Assembly (NCBI GenBank): GCA_958348245.1
Contig: CATVYJ010000002.1
Coordinates: 222,293 to 286,292, forward strand
Source: an uncultured Veillonellaceae bacterium
Lineage (GTDB): Bacteria; Bacillota; Negativicutes; Veillonellales; Dialisteraceae
Length of the DNA stretch: 64,000 nt
Direction of reading: 5' to 3'
In this document: positions 8,251 through 16,588 of the stretch, piece after piece
How the letters are laid out: each line of letters begins with the position of its first letter
How positions within the stretch are numbered: the first letter of the stretch is position 1
Translations under genes and position numbers: made by a program
The notes under the pieces: model-generated
Databases searched by the model: none
What the model was told of the DNA's origin: nothing
The model's input: the letters and a program-made list of their open reading frames with translations, nothing else

Positions 8251-8267
8251 AGGTCTCTCCTCCGTCT

Positions 8268-8765
8268 TCATTCGGCTTCGGCCCGCTTCTGCATGAGAAG
8301 CCGCCCTTCTTTGCCGGTCATGTGTTCCACGGCGATCTCCACGACGGCCACGCCCCGGAGATATTTGTCGATATAGGCCCGGCGCGCGTCCGGCCCGTCC
8401 GGCACAAAGCGCGCGGCGAGCGCATCGAGAAGAGGGATCATTGCTTCCGCTTCTTCCACGACGCGGGCCCGCCCGAAGAGGATGACGCTCCGGTAGGCCG
8501 TGGAGTATTCCGAGGGCACCACGGTCCGCTCGTCCACCACGCAGAAGGAGACTTTATCGCTCCGGCGGAGGGCGTCCATCTTGTGCCCTTCTCTCGCGCA
8601 GTGCAGGAGGATGCGGCCGTCCGCGTAGAGGAAATTCACGGGCACGCCGTAGGGATAGCCGTCGTCTCCCTGAACGGAGAGCACCCCTTCCTGCGCGCGG
8701 GCCAGTACGGCGAGGCAGTCCGCCTCGCTCATCTGCTGGGCTTTTCTTCTCATGGGTCGAAACAC
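8268..8765 (-). CDS. Pyridoxamine 5'-phosphate oxidase-like flavin-binding protein (NimA-like)
   Basis: A 165-residue split-barrel flavoprotein. The opening MFRPMRRKAQQMSEADCLAVL and the segments DGYPYGVPVNFLYADGRILL and HCAREGHKMDALRRSDKVSF are the hallmarks of the NimA/5-nitroimidazole-reductase-like branch. Members bind FMN, and some reduce nitroimidazoles to harmless amines. Whether this one confers resistance cannot be read from sequence; many homologues are uncharacterised. It is translationally close to the downstream helical protein. Confidence 0.87.
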   Translation of the reverse strand: MFRPMRRKAQQMSEADCLAVLARAQEGVLSVQGDDGYPYGVPVNFLYADGRILLHCAREGHKMDALRRSDKVSFCVVDERTVVPSEYSTAYRSVILFGRARVVEEAEAMIPLLDALAARFVPDGPDARRAYIDKYLRGVAVVEIAVEHMTGKEGRLLMQKRAEAE

Positions 8766-8851
8766 GGGAATCGCTCCTTTCTCTGTCTGTTCCGCTTCCG
8801 ATTATAGCATGGGCGGCGCCGCAAAGGACAGCCCCGCCGGACGGGCGGCGT

Positions 8852-9175
8852 TCACCGGTGCGCCGCCTGGTAGCCTTCGCCCCACGCGGCCAGGGACTCC
8901 AGCACGGGGCGGAGGCTTTCGCCGGCCGCGGTGAGGGTATACTCCACCCGTGGCGGCACTTCGGGGTAGACTTTGCGCGTGAGGAGGCCCCGCGCCTCCA
9001 TGGCGCGCAGATTGGCGGTGAGCACTTTCTGCGAGATGTGCCCCACGGAGCGTTTCAGCTCGCTGAACCGTTTCGTCCCGGTGAGAAGGTCCCGCAGGAT
9101 GAGCACGGCCCACCGGCTGCCGATGACGGCGAGCGTGGTCTCCACCGGGCAGGCCGGAAGCGTCTTTGTATCCAT
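8852..9175 (-). CDS. HxlR-family winged-helix regulator
   Basis: A 107-residue protein with the full HxlR signature: CPVETTLAVIGSRWAVLILR, GTKRFSELKRSVGHISQKVL, LRAMEARGLLTRKVYPEVPP and RVEYTLTAAGESL. Cys9 occupies the position used for redox or electrophile sensing in several HxlR proteins (known for the family, not shown here). The ATG at 9175 was chosen over that at 9187 because the GGAGG lies between them. It is transcribed divergently from the NAD(P)-binding protein gene, its likely target. Confidence 0.92.
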   Translation of the reverse strand: MDTKTLPACPVETTLAVIGSRWAVLILRDLLTGTKRFSELKRSVGHISQKVLTANLRAMEARGLLTRKVYPEVPPRVEYTLTAAGESLRPVLESLAAWGEGYQAAHR

Positions 9176-9208
9176 ATCGTCCTCCATGGTTTCTTTCGGG
9201 TACCTGCG

Positions 9209-9222
9209 GCACAAATTTGTGC
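9209..9222. promoter_or_regulatory. 14-bp palindrome in the divergent promoter region
   Basis: GCACAAATTTGTGC is a perfect inverted repeat between the divergent HxlR gene and the NAD(P)-binding protein gene. It is a plausible operator of the HxlR protein. Confidence 0.45.
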
Positions 9223-9304
9223 TTTCTTCCCGAAATTTCCTTACAGTTGTACTATACAGGCACGGAAGAAAAACCGCAAGGATTTCAGGAAAGGAAGGAT
9301 GGAT

Positions 9305-9934
9305 ATGAACATCGCAGTGATCTGCGCCAATGGAAGAGCGGGGCAGTGCATCGTGCGGGAGGCGCTCGCCCGCGGCATGGAGGTGACCGCTTTTGTGCGG
9401 GGCGAAAATCGCTCCCCCGCGAAGCGGGCGGTGTTGAAAGATCTCTTCGCCCTCACGAGGGACGATCTCGCCGGATACGACGCGGCGGTGGACGCGTTCG
9501 GCGCGTGGACCGCGCAGGCGCTGCCGGAGCACAGCGCCGCCCTGCGCCATCTCTGCGGCTGCCTCGCGGGCACGAAAACGCGCCTCCTCGTGGTGGGCGG
9601 CGCGGGCAGCCTCTACACGGACGGGAGCCGCACGGCGCAGCTGAAAGACACGCCGGGCTTTCCCGCGGACTGGAAGCCCCTCGCGGAGGCCATGGGCGCC
9701 GCGCTCGCCGGGCTCCGCACGCGGCGCGATGTGCGGTGGACGTACATCAGCCCCGCGGCGGATTTCGCGGCGGACGGGCCGCGCACAGGGCGCTACCTCA
9801 CCGCGGGAGAAGTTTTCACGGTGAACGCCCGCGGGGAGAGCCGCATCAGCTATGCGGACTACGCGGCGGCGCTCGTGGACGAGATCGAGACGGGCGCGCA
9901 CATCGGAGAGCGCATCTCCGTCCTGGGCGCGTGA
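9305..9934 (+). CDS. NAD(P)-binding Rossmann-fold oxidoreductase (NmrA/YwnB-like)
   Basis: A 209-residue protein with an N-terminal dinucleotide fold: MNIAVICANGRAGQCIVREA gives the GxxGxxG-type loop (NGRAGQ), followed by VTAFVRG as the second strand and LLVVGGAGSLY. It resembles the extended SDR subgroup that includes YwnB, YwnB-like reductases and flavin reductase-like proteins, whose substrates are mostly unknown. The ATG at 9305 follows GGAAGG at six bases; the ATG at 9299 overlaps that site. The divergent HxlR gene suggests induction by a toxic or redox-active compound. Confidence 0.85.
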   Translation: MNIAVICANGRAGQCIVREALARGMEVTAFVRGENRSPAKRAVLKDLFALTRDDLAGYDAAVDAFGAWTAQALPEHSAALRHLCGCLAGTKTRLLVVGGAGSLYTDGSRTAQLKDTPGFPADWKPLAEAMGAALAGLRTRRDVRWTYISPAADFAADGPRTGRYLTAGEVFTVNARGESRISYADYAAALVDEIETGAHIGERISVLGA

Positions 9935-9945
9935 AAGACAGAAAA

Positions 9946-9990
9946 AAAGAAACCGCACAGGCGGACGCGATGCCTGCCGTGCGGTTTTTC
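9946..9990. terminator. Bidirectional terminator between the convergent oxidoreductase and pilT genes
   Basis: ACCGCAC and GTGCGGT pair, with AGGC/GCCT inside. T-tracts lie on both sides (TTTTTC on plus, TTTCTTTTTTT on minus). Confidence 0.8.
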
Positions 9991-10004
9991 TATTTTCACC
10001 GGTT

Positions 10005-11003
10005 TCAGAGGCCCGCCGCTTCGCGGATCCGTGCCCGGTCTTCTGCGGAGAGCGCCTCCCGGCGGAGGAGATCTTCCGCCGCCTGTTTCATGGTGCGCAT
10101 GCCGTGCCGCCCCATTTCCATGTAGGAGGCGATCTGCTCGTCCTTTCCTTCGCGGATGAGGTGCGCCACGGCGGGGATGTTCGTGAGGATTTCCCGGAGG
10201 AGGAACGCGCGCCCGCCCGTGCGGCAGAGGGCCTGCGCGGCGGCGGTGCGGAGGACGGAGGCGAGGAGCGCCCGGATGTCCCGCTCCTTTTCCGCGGGAA
10301 AAGCGTGCACGAGGCGGCCCACGGCGTCCGCAGCGGTGCGGTTGTGCATGGTGGCGAGGACGAGGCGGCCCGTCTCGGCGGCGGTGAGCGCGGCGGCCAT
10401 GGTCTCCGCATCGCGCAGCTCCCCGATGACGATCACATCCGGGTCTTCCCGGAGCGCTTCCCGCACGCCCGCCGCAAAGGACGCCGTATCCGCCCCCACT
10501 TCGCGCTGATGGATGAGCGCCGTCCCGGACGGGAAGAGAAATTCCGGCGGGTCTTCGATGGTGACGATGTGCCGGGGCCGCTCCGCCGCGGCGAGGATGA
10601 GCCGCGCGAGGGCGGTGCTCTTTCCGGAGCCCGTGGGGCCTGTGACGAGCACGAGGCCCGACGTGAAGGATGCGGCCATGCGCCGCCACGCTTCGTCCCC
10701 GTCGGGCGGGAGCGCGTCCAGCGCGGGAAGGACGCGGAGCGCCGCAGCCGCGCGCCCGCCCGCGCGGTAGCAGTGGAGGCGGCACCGCGCGCCCCCGGCG
10801 GAGAAGGCGCTGTCGCAGGCCCCCGTCCGGTGGAAAAGGGCCCGTTTCTCCGGGGAGAGGCGCTCTTCCAGCCGGGAGAAATCGCCGTTTTCCCCTGTGC
10901 GGACCAGCGCGCCCGCTTCCCGGACGAGTACGGGCGCGCCGTCGGTGATGTGAATGTCTGTCGCGGCGGGATGCGCCGCCAGCATCGCTTCGATCCAGTC
11001 CAT
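10005..11003 (-). CDS. pilT: Type IV pilus retraction ATPase (PilT family)
   Basis: A 332-residue secretion-type hexameric ATPase. Walker A GPTGSGKS is at about 122-129, the Asp box at IVTIEDPPEF, Walker B DPDVIVIGELRD and the His box TGRLVLATMHN. The PilT-specific C-terminal segment reads AVAHLIREGKDEQIASYME, close to the canonical AIRNLIREGK. It disassembles pilin subunits from the pilus base at the inner membrane. It starts 9 bases after pilB ends, so the two are co-transcribed; the rest of the pilus genes are 20 kb away. Confidence 0.93.
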   Translation of the reverse strand: MDWIEAMLAAHPAATDIHITDGAPVLVREAGALVRTGENGDFSRLEERLSPEKRALFHRTGACDSAFSAGGARCRLHCYRAGGRAAAALRVLPALDALPPDGDEAWRRMAASFTSGLVLVTGPTGSGKSTALARLILAAAERPRHIVTIEDPPEFLFPSGTALIHQREVGADTASFAAGVREALREDPDVIVIGELRDAETMAAALTAAETGRLVLATMHNRTAADAVGRLVHAFPAEKERDIRALLASVLRTAAAQALCRTGGRAFLLREILTNIPAVAHLIREGKDEQIASYMEMGRHGMRTMKQAAEDLLRREALSAEDRARIREAAGL

Positions 11004-11012
11004 GATGCCTCC

Positions 11013-12143
11013 TCAGCGTTCGTCCGCTTCCCCGGCGATCCACCGCGCGTCAGAGGCCGCGATGCGCCCCTCTTTCGCGGCGAGGCGGGCGGCTTCCGCC
11101 AGGTCGGGCTGGCCCGCCCGTTTCACGGCTTCCCGAAGCGCCTCCGGCGGGGCCATGTCCCGGAGCATCGCCCGCACGGCGTCCGTGATTTCCAGCAGTT
11201 CAAAAACGCCCGTCCGCCCTTTCCGGCCCGTCCCGCCGCAGGCTTCGCATCCGTCCGCGGCAAAACCTTCCGGCGCGGGGCGGCGGCAGGCCGGGCAGAG
11301 ACGGCGCACGAGGCGCTGGGACATGACGAGCGAAAGCGACGCCGCGATGAGGTACGGCGCGACGCCCATGTCGGCGAGGCGGAGCGGCGCCTGGGAGGCG
11401 TTGTTCGTGTGGAGCGTGGACAGCACGAGGTGCCCCGTGAGCGCGGCGTGCACGGCCATTTCCGCGGTCTCCCGGTCGCGGATCTCGCCCACCATGAGGA
11501 TGTCCGGATCCTGCCGCACGAGCGCCCGCAGGCCCGCCGCGAAGGTGAGCCCCGCCTTTTCGTTCACCGCCACCTGCGTGACGCCGGGGATGCGGTACTC
11601 CACCGGGTCCTCCACGGAGATGATATTCACCTCCGGGCGGTTCAGGAGGCGCAGCGCCGCGTAGAGCGTGGACGTCTTGCCCGAGCCGGTGGGTCCCGTG
11701 GTGAGGATGAGCCCGCTCCGCCCGGAAAGGCACCGCCGGAAGGCCGCTTCCTGCACGGGGAGCATGCCCAGCTCGTTCTGCTCGATGAAAGGCACCCGGC
11801 CGGACAGGATGCGCACCGCGATGGTCTCGCCGTACAGGGAGGGCAGCACGGAAAGGCGCAGGTCGTAGTCCTCTCCGCCCTCGGAGAAGACCGCGCTCCC
11901 GTCCTGGGGCGTCCGCGACTCGGCCACGTTCATGCGGCCCATCACCTTGCACCGCACGGCGAGCTTCTCCGCCATGGACCGGCGCAGGCGGAAGCGCTCC
12001 TCCATCGCGCCGTCCCGGCGGAACCGCACGCGCACCGCTTCCGGCCCGGGCTCGATGTGCACGTCGCTCGCCCCTTCGCGCACCGCCCTCCGGCAGATTT
12101 CATTCATGGCCGTCTCCGCCGACGCCGCCAGCAATTCTTCCAT
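11013..12143 (-). CDS. pilB: Type IV pilus/type II secretion assembly ATPase (PilB/GspE family)
   Basis: A 376-residue assembly ATPase, much shorter than the usual 500-570 residues because the N-terminal GspE_N/MshEN domain is absent. Visible are the opening ASDVHIEPG, Walker A GPTGSGKT (150-157), Walker B DPDILMVGEIRD (about 212-223), the His box GHLVLSTLHTN and the zinc tetracysteine CPAC...CEAC (Cys283, 286, 299, 302). It powers pilin or pseudopilin polymerisation. An extended TATAAT lies at 12168-12173 upstream. The missing N-domain may change how it docks to the PilM-like protein. Confidence 0.92.
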   Translation of the reverse strand: MEELLAASAETAMNEICRRAVREGASDVHIEPGPEAVRVRFRRDGAMEERFRLRRSMAEKLAVRCKVMGRMNVAESRTPQDGSAVFSEGGEDYDLRLSVLPSLYGETIAVRILSGRVPFIEQNELGMLPVQEAAFRRCLSGRSGLILTTGPTGSGKTSTLYAALRLLNRPEVNIISVEDPVEYRIPGVTQVAVNEKAGLTFAAGLRALVRQDPDILMVGEIRDRETAEMAVHAALTGHLVLSTLHTNNASQAPLRLADMGVAPYLIAASLSLVMSQRLVRRLCPACRRPAPEGFAADGCEACGGTGRKGRTGVFELLEITDAVRAMLRDMAPPEALREAVKRAGQPDLAEAARLAAKEGRIAASDARWIAGEADER

Positions 12144-12193
12144 ACGCGCCGCCTCTTTTCTGCCCCTATTATACGCCCGCCCCGGACGGGCCG

Positions 12194-12220
12194 GAAAAAA
12201 AGACGCCCCGCAGGACGTCT
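12194..12220 (-). terminator. Terminator of the transporter-nitrilase operon
   Basis: On the minus strand AGACG/CGTCT pair around a GC-rich loop and are followed by TTTTTTT. It lies between the nitrilase stop and the pilB promoter. Confidence 0.8.
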
Positions 12221-12248
12221 TTCTTCACAAAGGCCGGGCGGATCGGCG

Positions 12249-13313
12249 TTATTCCTCTATGTCTTCCGGCGGCAGATAGGGGAAAAGCTCCTCCCCTTCG
12301 TCCCCCGGCTCCGCGTAGAAGTACGCCGGCCGGCGGTGCGTGCGGTCCACGTGAAGCTGAAAAATATCGAACCGCTGGTACGCGCCGTAAATGTCGTGGA
12401 TCCCCTTCGGCGCGATCTCCGCGGCGATGTCGATGTCCGCGTAGGCGATGCCCTCCTGATTGTCCGTGATGACCTCCGAGCAGGGATTGCCGTTCGGCGC
12501 GGCGATCATGGTCATGGCGTAGGGCTTGTTTGCGTCGGCGATGTGCAGGAGCCAGTCTCTCGTCTTTTCATCCCCTTCGGTCATCTGCCTCACCGCGTCT
12601 TCGTCCATCACGGCGGAGCAGCAGATGTTGTACACCTTCGACTCGAAGGCATGGGCGCAGGTGCGCACGCGGAGGCAGTCCTCGTAATTCGTGGCGGCGC
12701 GGAAGGTGGGCCAGAACGCGGGATAGATGGAGATGTGCACCTGCTCGCCCTGCGCGCCGAGCGCATACCGGGCGAGGGTGTTGGAATTTTCCCCGCAGAT
12801 GAGCGTGCCGATGCGGCCGAGAGCCGTGTCGTGCGCCGCGAGAGACGAACCGTCCCCGAAGGACCACACGAGCTTCTCGCCCCACGTGGGCAGGATCTTC
12901 CGGTGATGGCCGATCAGGTTCCCTTCGTCGTCAAAGAGAAGGCTCGTATTCCACATGGTGCCGAAATTGACCGTGCTCTTTTCGCACACGCCCACCGAGA
13001 GGTACACCCCGTTGTCGTGGGCGATCTGCTGGAGCCGCGTGAACGCGGGGCCGGGCACCGCCACGGCGTTTTCGTAGAGCCTCCTGAAGAGCGGATGCTG
13101 GTCCACCGGCGGCAGGAACAGGCACCAGTAGGGGAAGGTGGGCACGAACGATTCGGGGAAGACCACGAGCTTCGCCCCGCCCGCGGCGGCTTCCTTCACC
13201 TTGTCCGCGATTTTCTCGATGGTGGCGTCCCGGTCGAGAAAGACCGGCGCGGTCTGCACGGCGGCCGCTCTGAATTTCGGATACACGTCGCCGGGAAATG
13301 TCTTGTTGTCCAT
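12249..13313 (-). CDS. Aliphatic-type nitrilase
   Basis: A 354-residue carbon-nitrogen hydrolase of normal nitrilase length. The catalytic triad is visible: Glu54 in VFPESF, Lys139 in HRKILPTWGEKLVWS and Cys173 in LICGENSNTLARYALGAQGE. The CGENxN context and the EQVHISIYPAFWP segment place it with nitrilases rather than amidases or ureidopropionases. It would hydrolyse an organic nitrile to a carboxylic acid and ammonia; the natural substrate is unknown. It lies 54 bases downstream of a DASS-family transporter gene and ends at a terminator, so uptake and hydrolysis may be linked. Confidence 0.9.
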   Translation of the reverse strand: MDNKTFPGDVYPKFRAAAVQTAPVFLDRDATIEKIADKVKEAAAGGAKLVVFPESFVPTFPYWCLFLPPVDQHPLFRRLYENAVAVPGPAFTRLQQIAHDNGVYLSVGVCEKSTVNFGTMWNTSLLFDDEGNLIGHHRKILPTWGEKLVWSFGDGSSLAAHDTALGRIGTLICGENSNTLARYALGAQGEQVHISIYPAFWPTFRAATNYEDCLRVRTCAHAFESKVYNICCSAVMDEDAVRQMTEGDEKTRDWLLHIADANKPYAMTMIAAPNGNPCSEVITDNQEGIAYADIDIAAEIAPKGIHDIYGAYQRFDIFQLHVDRTHRRPAYFYAEPGDEGEELFPYLPPEDIEE

Positions 13314-13367
13314 GGGATTTCCTCCTTATGAAACGCTCCGGTCGTCCGGAGCCTGCTGCAAAACCAT

Positions 13368-14777
13368 TCAGGGAATGAGGCCGAGCATCCGCCACCAGGG
13401 CACGCTGGCCGCGAGAGCGAGGATGCTCACGAGATGGAACGTGAGGCAGAAAGGCACGAGCTGCCTGTGGTCGAGCTTTTCGTCGCCCCCGGCGGAATTG
13501 AACGCCGCGAGGAAATTCACGTTCTGATATTTTGTGAAGTACGGATAGACCACGCAGTACGCGCACATGGCGGCGATCCACGGGCTCATGCCCGCGTCGA
13601 GGCAGAAGGGCGAGAGCACCACGATGAAGAGGGCGTAGCAGGTGGTCATGTCCACGATGATCAGGCGCGCCGCGAGCGCCGCCGCCCCCACGGTGAGCAC
13701 GAAGAGCGCGGGATGGCTGATGAGCGCCGACATGGGGCCGCCGAACGCCGCGCCGAGCCATTTGTCGATGCCCGTCACGGTGATGGCGTTCGCCAGATTG
13801 ATCGCGCCGCCCATGAAGCAGATCACGTTCCAGCTGATGCGCTGGTTGAAATCCGCCGCCTTGATGACGCCCAGCGAGAGGAGCACGCACAGGCCGCCGA
13901 TGGCCGTGATGGCCGCGGGCACGTTCAGCGCCCGTTCCAGCACCCAGAAGACGACGCACACGAGGAGCACCGCGAGGGTGAGCTTTTCCTCCCGGTTCAT
14001 GGGGCCGAGGCCGTCCGCCATGGCGCGGATATCCTCCCGGGTGACCTTCGGCGCGTGCTTCGGCCGGTAGTGGAACTGGATGAGGAAATACCCCGCGGCT
14101 CCGCTGAGAATCAGCCACGGCAAAGACGCCACGAGCCAGAACGTCCACGTGAACTGCGCCTGCACGTCCGGCGGCAGCAGCCCCAGAATGATGTACGCGA
14201 AGAACGACGCCGAGAGGAACGCCTGGCTGAGCTGATTGTACCCGAGATACATGGACGACCAGAGCCCGGCCATGCCCTCGGACCGCTTTTCGTAGCCGAG
14301 CTTGTCCCCGATATCCGTGGCCATCGCGCCCACGATGGAGACCTTCACGATGGTGGACGGGATGAACGGCCCGATCAGCAGGCCCGAGCCCATGAGCGCC
14401 AGCGACTGGCCGCGGAACGTGGGCGGCGCGACGCTCATCACCTTGAGCGCCACCCGCGCGAGGAGCCCGCTCTTTGACACCGCCGCGCTGATGCCCATGG
14501 CGGCGATGAGGAGCCATACGGTGGCGCTGGAAAAACTGGCGAACGCCGCCGGAAAGGGCACGATGCCGAGCAGCACCCACGCGGAGCACATGACGAGGAT
14601 GCACACAAAGTCCGGCACGGCGTTCGTCATCCAGTTCACGATGGCCCAGGCGAGCAGCCCCAGCACCCACATGGCGGGCTGCCCCAGCCCGTCCGGCGCG
14701 GGACACAGTCCGACGGCGAGCCCCAGCAGGACCGCCGCCCCTTCGGCCATCCACTTTTTCTTCGCTTCTCTGTCCAA
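13368..14777 (-). CDS. Divalent anion:sodium symporter (DASS/SLC13 family)
   Basis: A 469-residue membrane protein with about 11-12 hydrophobic segments. The family SNT-like motif region reads LLIGPFIPSTIVKVSI and the second half carries CFMGGAINLANAI. Relatives import C4-dicarboxylates, citrate, tartrate or sulfate with sodium. The start is TTG at 14777 (product MDREAKKKW): AGGAGG lies eight bases before it, whereas the first ATG, ten codons further in, has no ribosome site. It is the first gene of an operon with the nitrilase and is preceded by a duplicated tandem octamer. Confidence 0.88.
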   Translation of the reverse strand: MDREAKKKWMAEGAAVLLGLAVGLCPAPDGLGQPAMWVLGLLAWAIVNWMTNAVPDFVCILVMCSAWVLLGIVPFPAAFASFSSATVWLLIAAMGISAAVSKSGLLARVALKVMSVAPPTFRGQSLALMGSGLLIGPFIPSTIVKVSIVGAMATDIGDKLGYEKRSEGMAGLWSSMYLGYNQLSQAFLSASFFAYIILGLLPPDVQAQFTWTFWLVASLPWLILSGAAGYFLIQFHYRPKHAPKVTREDIRAMADGLGPMNREEKLTLAVLLVCVVFWVLERALNVPAAITAIGGLCVLLSLGVIKAADFNQRISWNVICFMGGAINLANAITVTGIDKWLGAAFGGPMSALISHPALFVLTVGAAALAARLIIVDMTTCYALFIVVLSPFCLDAGMSPWIAAMCAYCVVYPYFTKYQNVNFLAAFNSAGGDEKLDHRQLVPFCLTFHLVSILALAASVPWWRMLGLIP

Positions 14778-15064
14778 AGGATTCACCTCCTGATACGAAA
14801 AATAAAAAGACAGCGCACAGGAGCCCCCGCGCCGGGGCGATGCTGTGATGCTGTCTGTTTGCTGCCAGATGATGAAGATGCTGTGATGCTGTATGGATTT
14901 TTCTATACAAAATATAACATGAAACAGCCGCCGCGGCAAGTCTCCGCCGGCCGGCTGCATCGGAGCCGCCTCCCATTCTCCGGCCATAAGAAAACGCAAT
15001 CTATACATCATTCTATCTTCTATATGATAGAACCATTAGAAAGCGGCGTCTCTTTCCGCGCAGG
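14778..15064. other. Leader and promoter region of the transporter-nitrilase operon
   Basis: Contains the duplicated octamer pair (14839-14892), an AT-rich stretch near 14900-14920 likely to hold the promoter, and no credible coding sequence up to the tRNA terminator. Confidence 0.5.
14839..14892. repeat. Duplicated tandem octamer, candidate operator
   Basis: GATGCTGTGATGCTGT (an octamer in tandem) occurs at 14839-14854 and again, exactly, at 14877-14892, 38 bases apart. It lies about 60-115 bases before the transporter start. Four half-sites in pairs suggest cooperative binding of a regulator. Confidence 0.6.
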
Positions 15065-15089
15065 AAAAAAGCCCGGACCAGGCCGGGCT
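15065..15089 (-). terminator. Terminator of tRNA-Arg
   Basis: On the minus strand AGCCCGG pairs with CCGGGCT, followed by TTTTTT, directly after the tRNA CCA end. Confidence 0.9.
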
Positions 15090-15090
15090 G

Positions 15091-15167
15091 TGGTGCGCCC
15101 AATGTGATTCGAACACACGACACACGGTTTAGGAAACCGCTGCTCTATCCAGCTGAGCTATGGACGC
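15091..15167 (-). tRNA. tRNA-Arg (anticodon CCT)
   Basis: A 77-base cloverleaf including an encoded CCA end. The acceptor GCGTCCA pairs with TGGGCGC with one G-T wobble. The D arm is AGCTCAGCTGGATAGAGC, the anticodon stem GCGGT/ACCGT encloses TTCCTAA with anticodon CCT, and the T arm contains GTTCGAATC. It decodes AGG. It is transcribed leftward and terminated at once. Confidence 0.97.
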
Positions 15168-15217
15168 ATGGGATTCTTCCGGGTTTCAGTATAACACATC
15201 GCCGCCGGAGAGGAAAC

Positions 15218-16399
15218 TCATTTGGAGCCGCCGTTCTTCCGGAGGAGGTGGTGCAGCTTCCCGAGGAGCCCCGGGGCTTTCTTTTCCTCCTGCGCGGCCG
15301 GACGGGGAGCGCTCTCCGCGGACGCCTCCTCTTCCTTCTTCGCGCCGGGCGGGACGAAAGGCGCCGGAGCCGTGAAAGACGGCAGGCGCAGCACGGGCGG
15401 CACGGGCGGAGCCGCCGTGCGGCGGACGGGAGCGGCGGGGCGGCGGCCTGTCCCGCTTCCCCCGTCCCGCGGGTCCGCCAGATAGCGGTAGGCGCTCGCC
15501 GCGGGGTCCGGCGGATTGCGGAAAGGCAGGTATTTTACGTGGGAAAATTCCACGCCGGAGAGGCGCTCCACGAGGATATCCCCCATCACCTGCGGCGAAA
15601 AATACGAAAACGGCAGGCGCGGCGCCATGCGCGCGATGGTGGTGAGAAAGGCGGACTTCACCCCCCGATCGGTGAGGCCGAGCCCGCTTCGGAGCTGATT
15701 CATGAGGATGATGATGCCCTTCTGCGTGGGAAAGAGCTTCTCGTATTTCACGAGCGTGTTCCTGTTTTCCATGCCGGACATATCGAGGAAAAAGACGAGG
15801 TAGAGGAAGGCCAGCGCCTTTTCGTTGTCCCGGGCGCGGAGATGAAAATTGGAAATGCGGAAATAGAGATTGCGCAGCTTCGTCCATTCCCCGGCCATGA
15901 CGAAAAGAGCGCTCTTCTGCTGAAAGGCGCATTTCAGAATGTCCGACGCCGTGCAGGACGCGCGCTTCGCCGTGAGCGTGCGCTGGGCTTCGCCGATCTC
16001 CCCTTCGGAAAATCCGTAGTTACACCGCGCGTTCAGCACGTACGCCATGTGATGGGCGATTTCCAGATTGCCGTCGGCGGTGGCCACGTAGACTTTCGGC
16101 ACGGCATGAGCGTATTCGCTTTCCGGAATGTCGCGGATGACGCGCCGCACGAGGTCGGCGTGCGCGCCCGTGCCGTCGAGGCCGTGGGCAGTGAGGAAAT
16201 GGACAAGCGCCTTGTCGGGCAGCATGTTCACCGTCTCCTGCGGCCGGCTGTGGCGCACCCATCCCTCCTCGCAGAGCGCGCGGATCCGTTCCTCCGCGTC
16301 CGCGCCGTACAGATCCTGCTGGTATTTCGGCACGGCCGTATGCACCGGTTTGCCGTTGAAATAATCCAGAATCAGGATATCCCGAATGGACAGACTCAT
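15218..16399 (-). CDS. Protein of unknown function with a SAP-like motif and disordered tail
   Basis: I do not recognise the 393-residue protein as a whole. Residues about 60-95 (LPDKALVHFLTAHGLDGTGA, then HADLVRRVI) fit the helix-turn-helix pattern of a SAP motif, which binds DNA in other proteins. A first segment (ILDYFNGKPVH) resembles short proteins of phage or plasmid type. The middle is helical and aromatic-rich (YEKLFPTQKGIIILMNQLRS). The last ~90 residues are Pro/Ala/Arg/Glu-rich and probably disordered. AGGAG lies five bases before the ATG at 16399. It seems to be a single-gene unit. Confidence 0.72.
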   Translation of the reverse strand: MSLSIRDILILDYFNGKPVHTAVPKYQQDLYGADAEERIRALCEEGWVRHSRPQETVNMLPDKALVHFLTAHGLDGTGAHADLVRRVIRDIPESEYAHAVPKVYVATADGNLEIAHHMAYVLNARCNYGFSEGEIGEAQRTLTAKRASCTASDILKCAFQQKSALFVMAGEWTKLRNLYFRISNFHLRARDNEKALAFLYLVFFLDMSGMENRNTLVKYEKLFPTQKGIIILMNQLRSGLGLTDRGVKSAFLTTIARMAPRLPFSYFSPQVMGDILVERLSGVEFSHVKYLPFRNPPDPAASAYRYLADPRDGGSGTGRRPAAPVRRTAAPPVPPVLRLPSFTAPAPFVPPGAKKEEEASAESAPRPAAQEEKKAPGLLGKLHHLLRKNGGSK

Positions 16400-16588
16400 A
16401 CTTCTCCTCTTTCGTCAAAATGCTTTATCTTTTAGTATAATATGCGCCGCCGGTTTTGTGTAGTAGCCCTTCCGGCGCGCCCGCCGGTCCGCCTCTTCCT
16501 ATTTATTTTTTATTCCTGTAGAATAATATAGAGTGAGTTTGTTTGCCGGCTAAGAATACCGGCGTTCGTTCGTCTACCGAGGTTTCTC

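Noticed and set aside
9852..13331. 1159-codon plus-strand ORF across pilT, pilB and the nitrilase gene
   Set aside because: Shadow of three well-supported minus-strand genes; low-complexity Arg/His/Gly composition and no ribosome site.
12931..14976. 681-codon minus-strand ORF overlapping the DASS transporter and nitrilase genes
   Set aside because: It is in another frame of the same strand, full of Arg/Gly/His runs, and conflicts with two genes having clear motifs.
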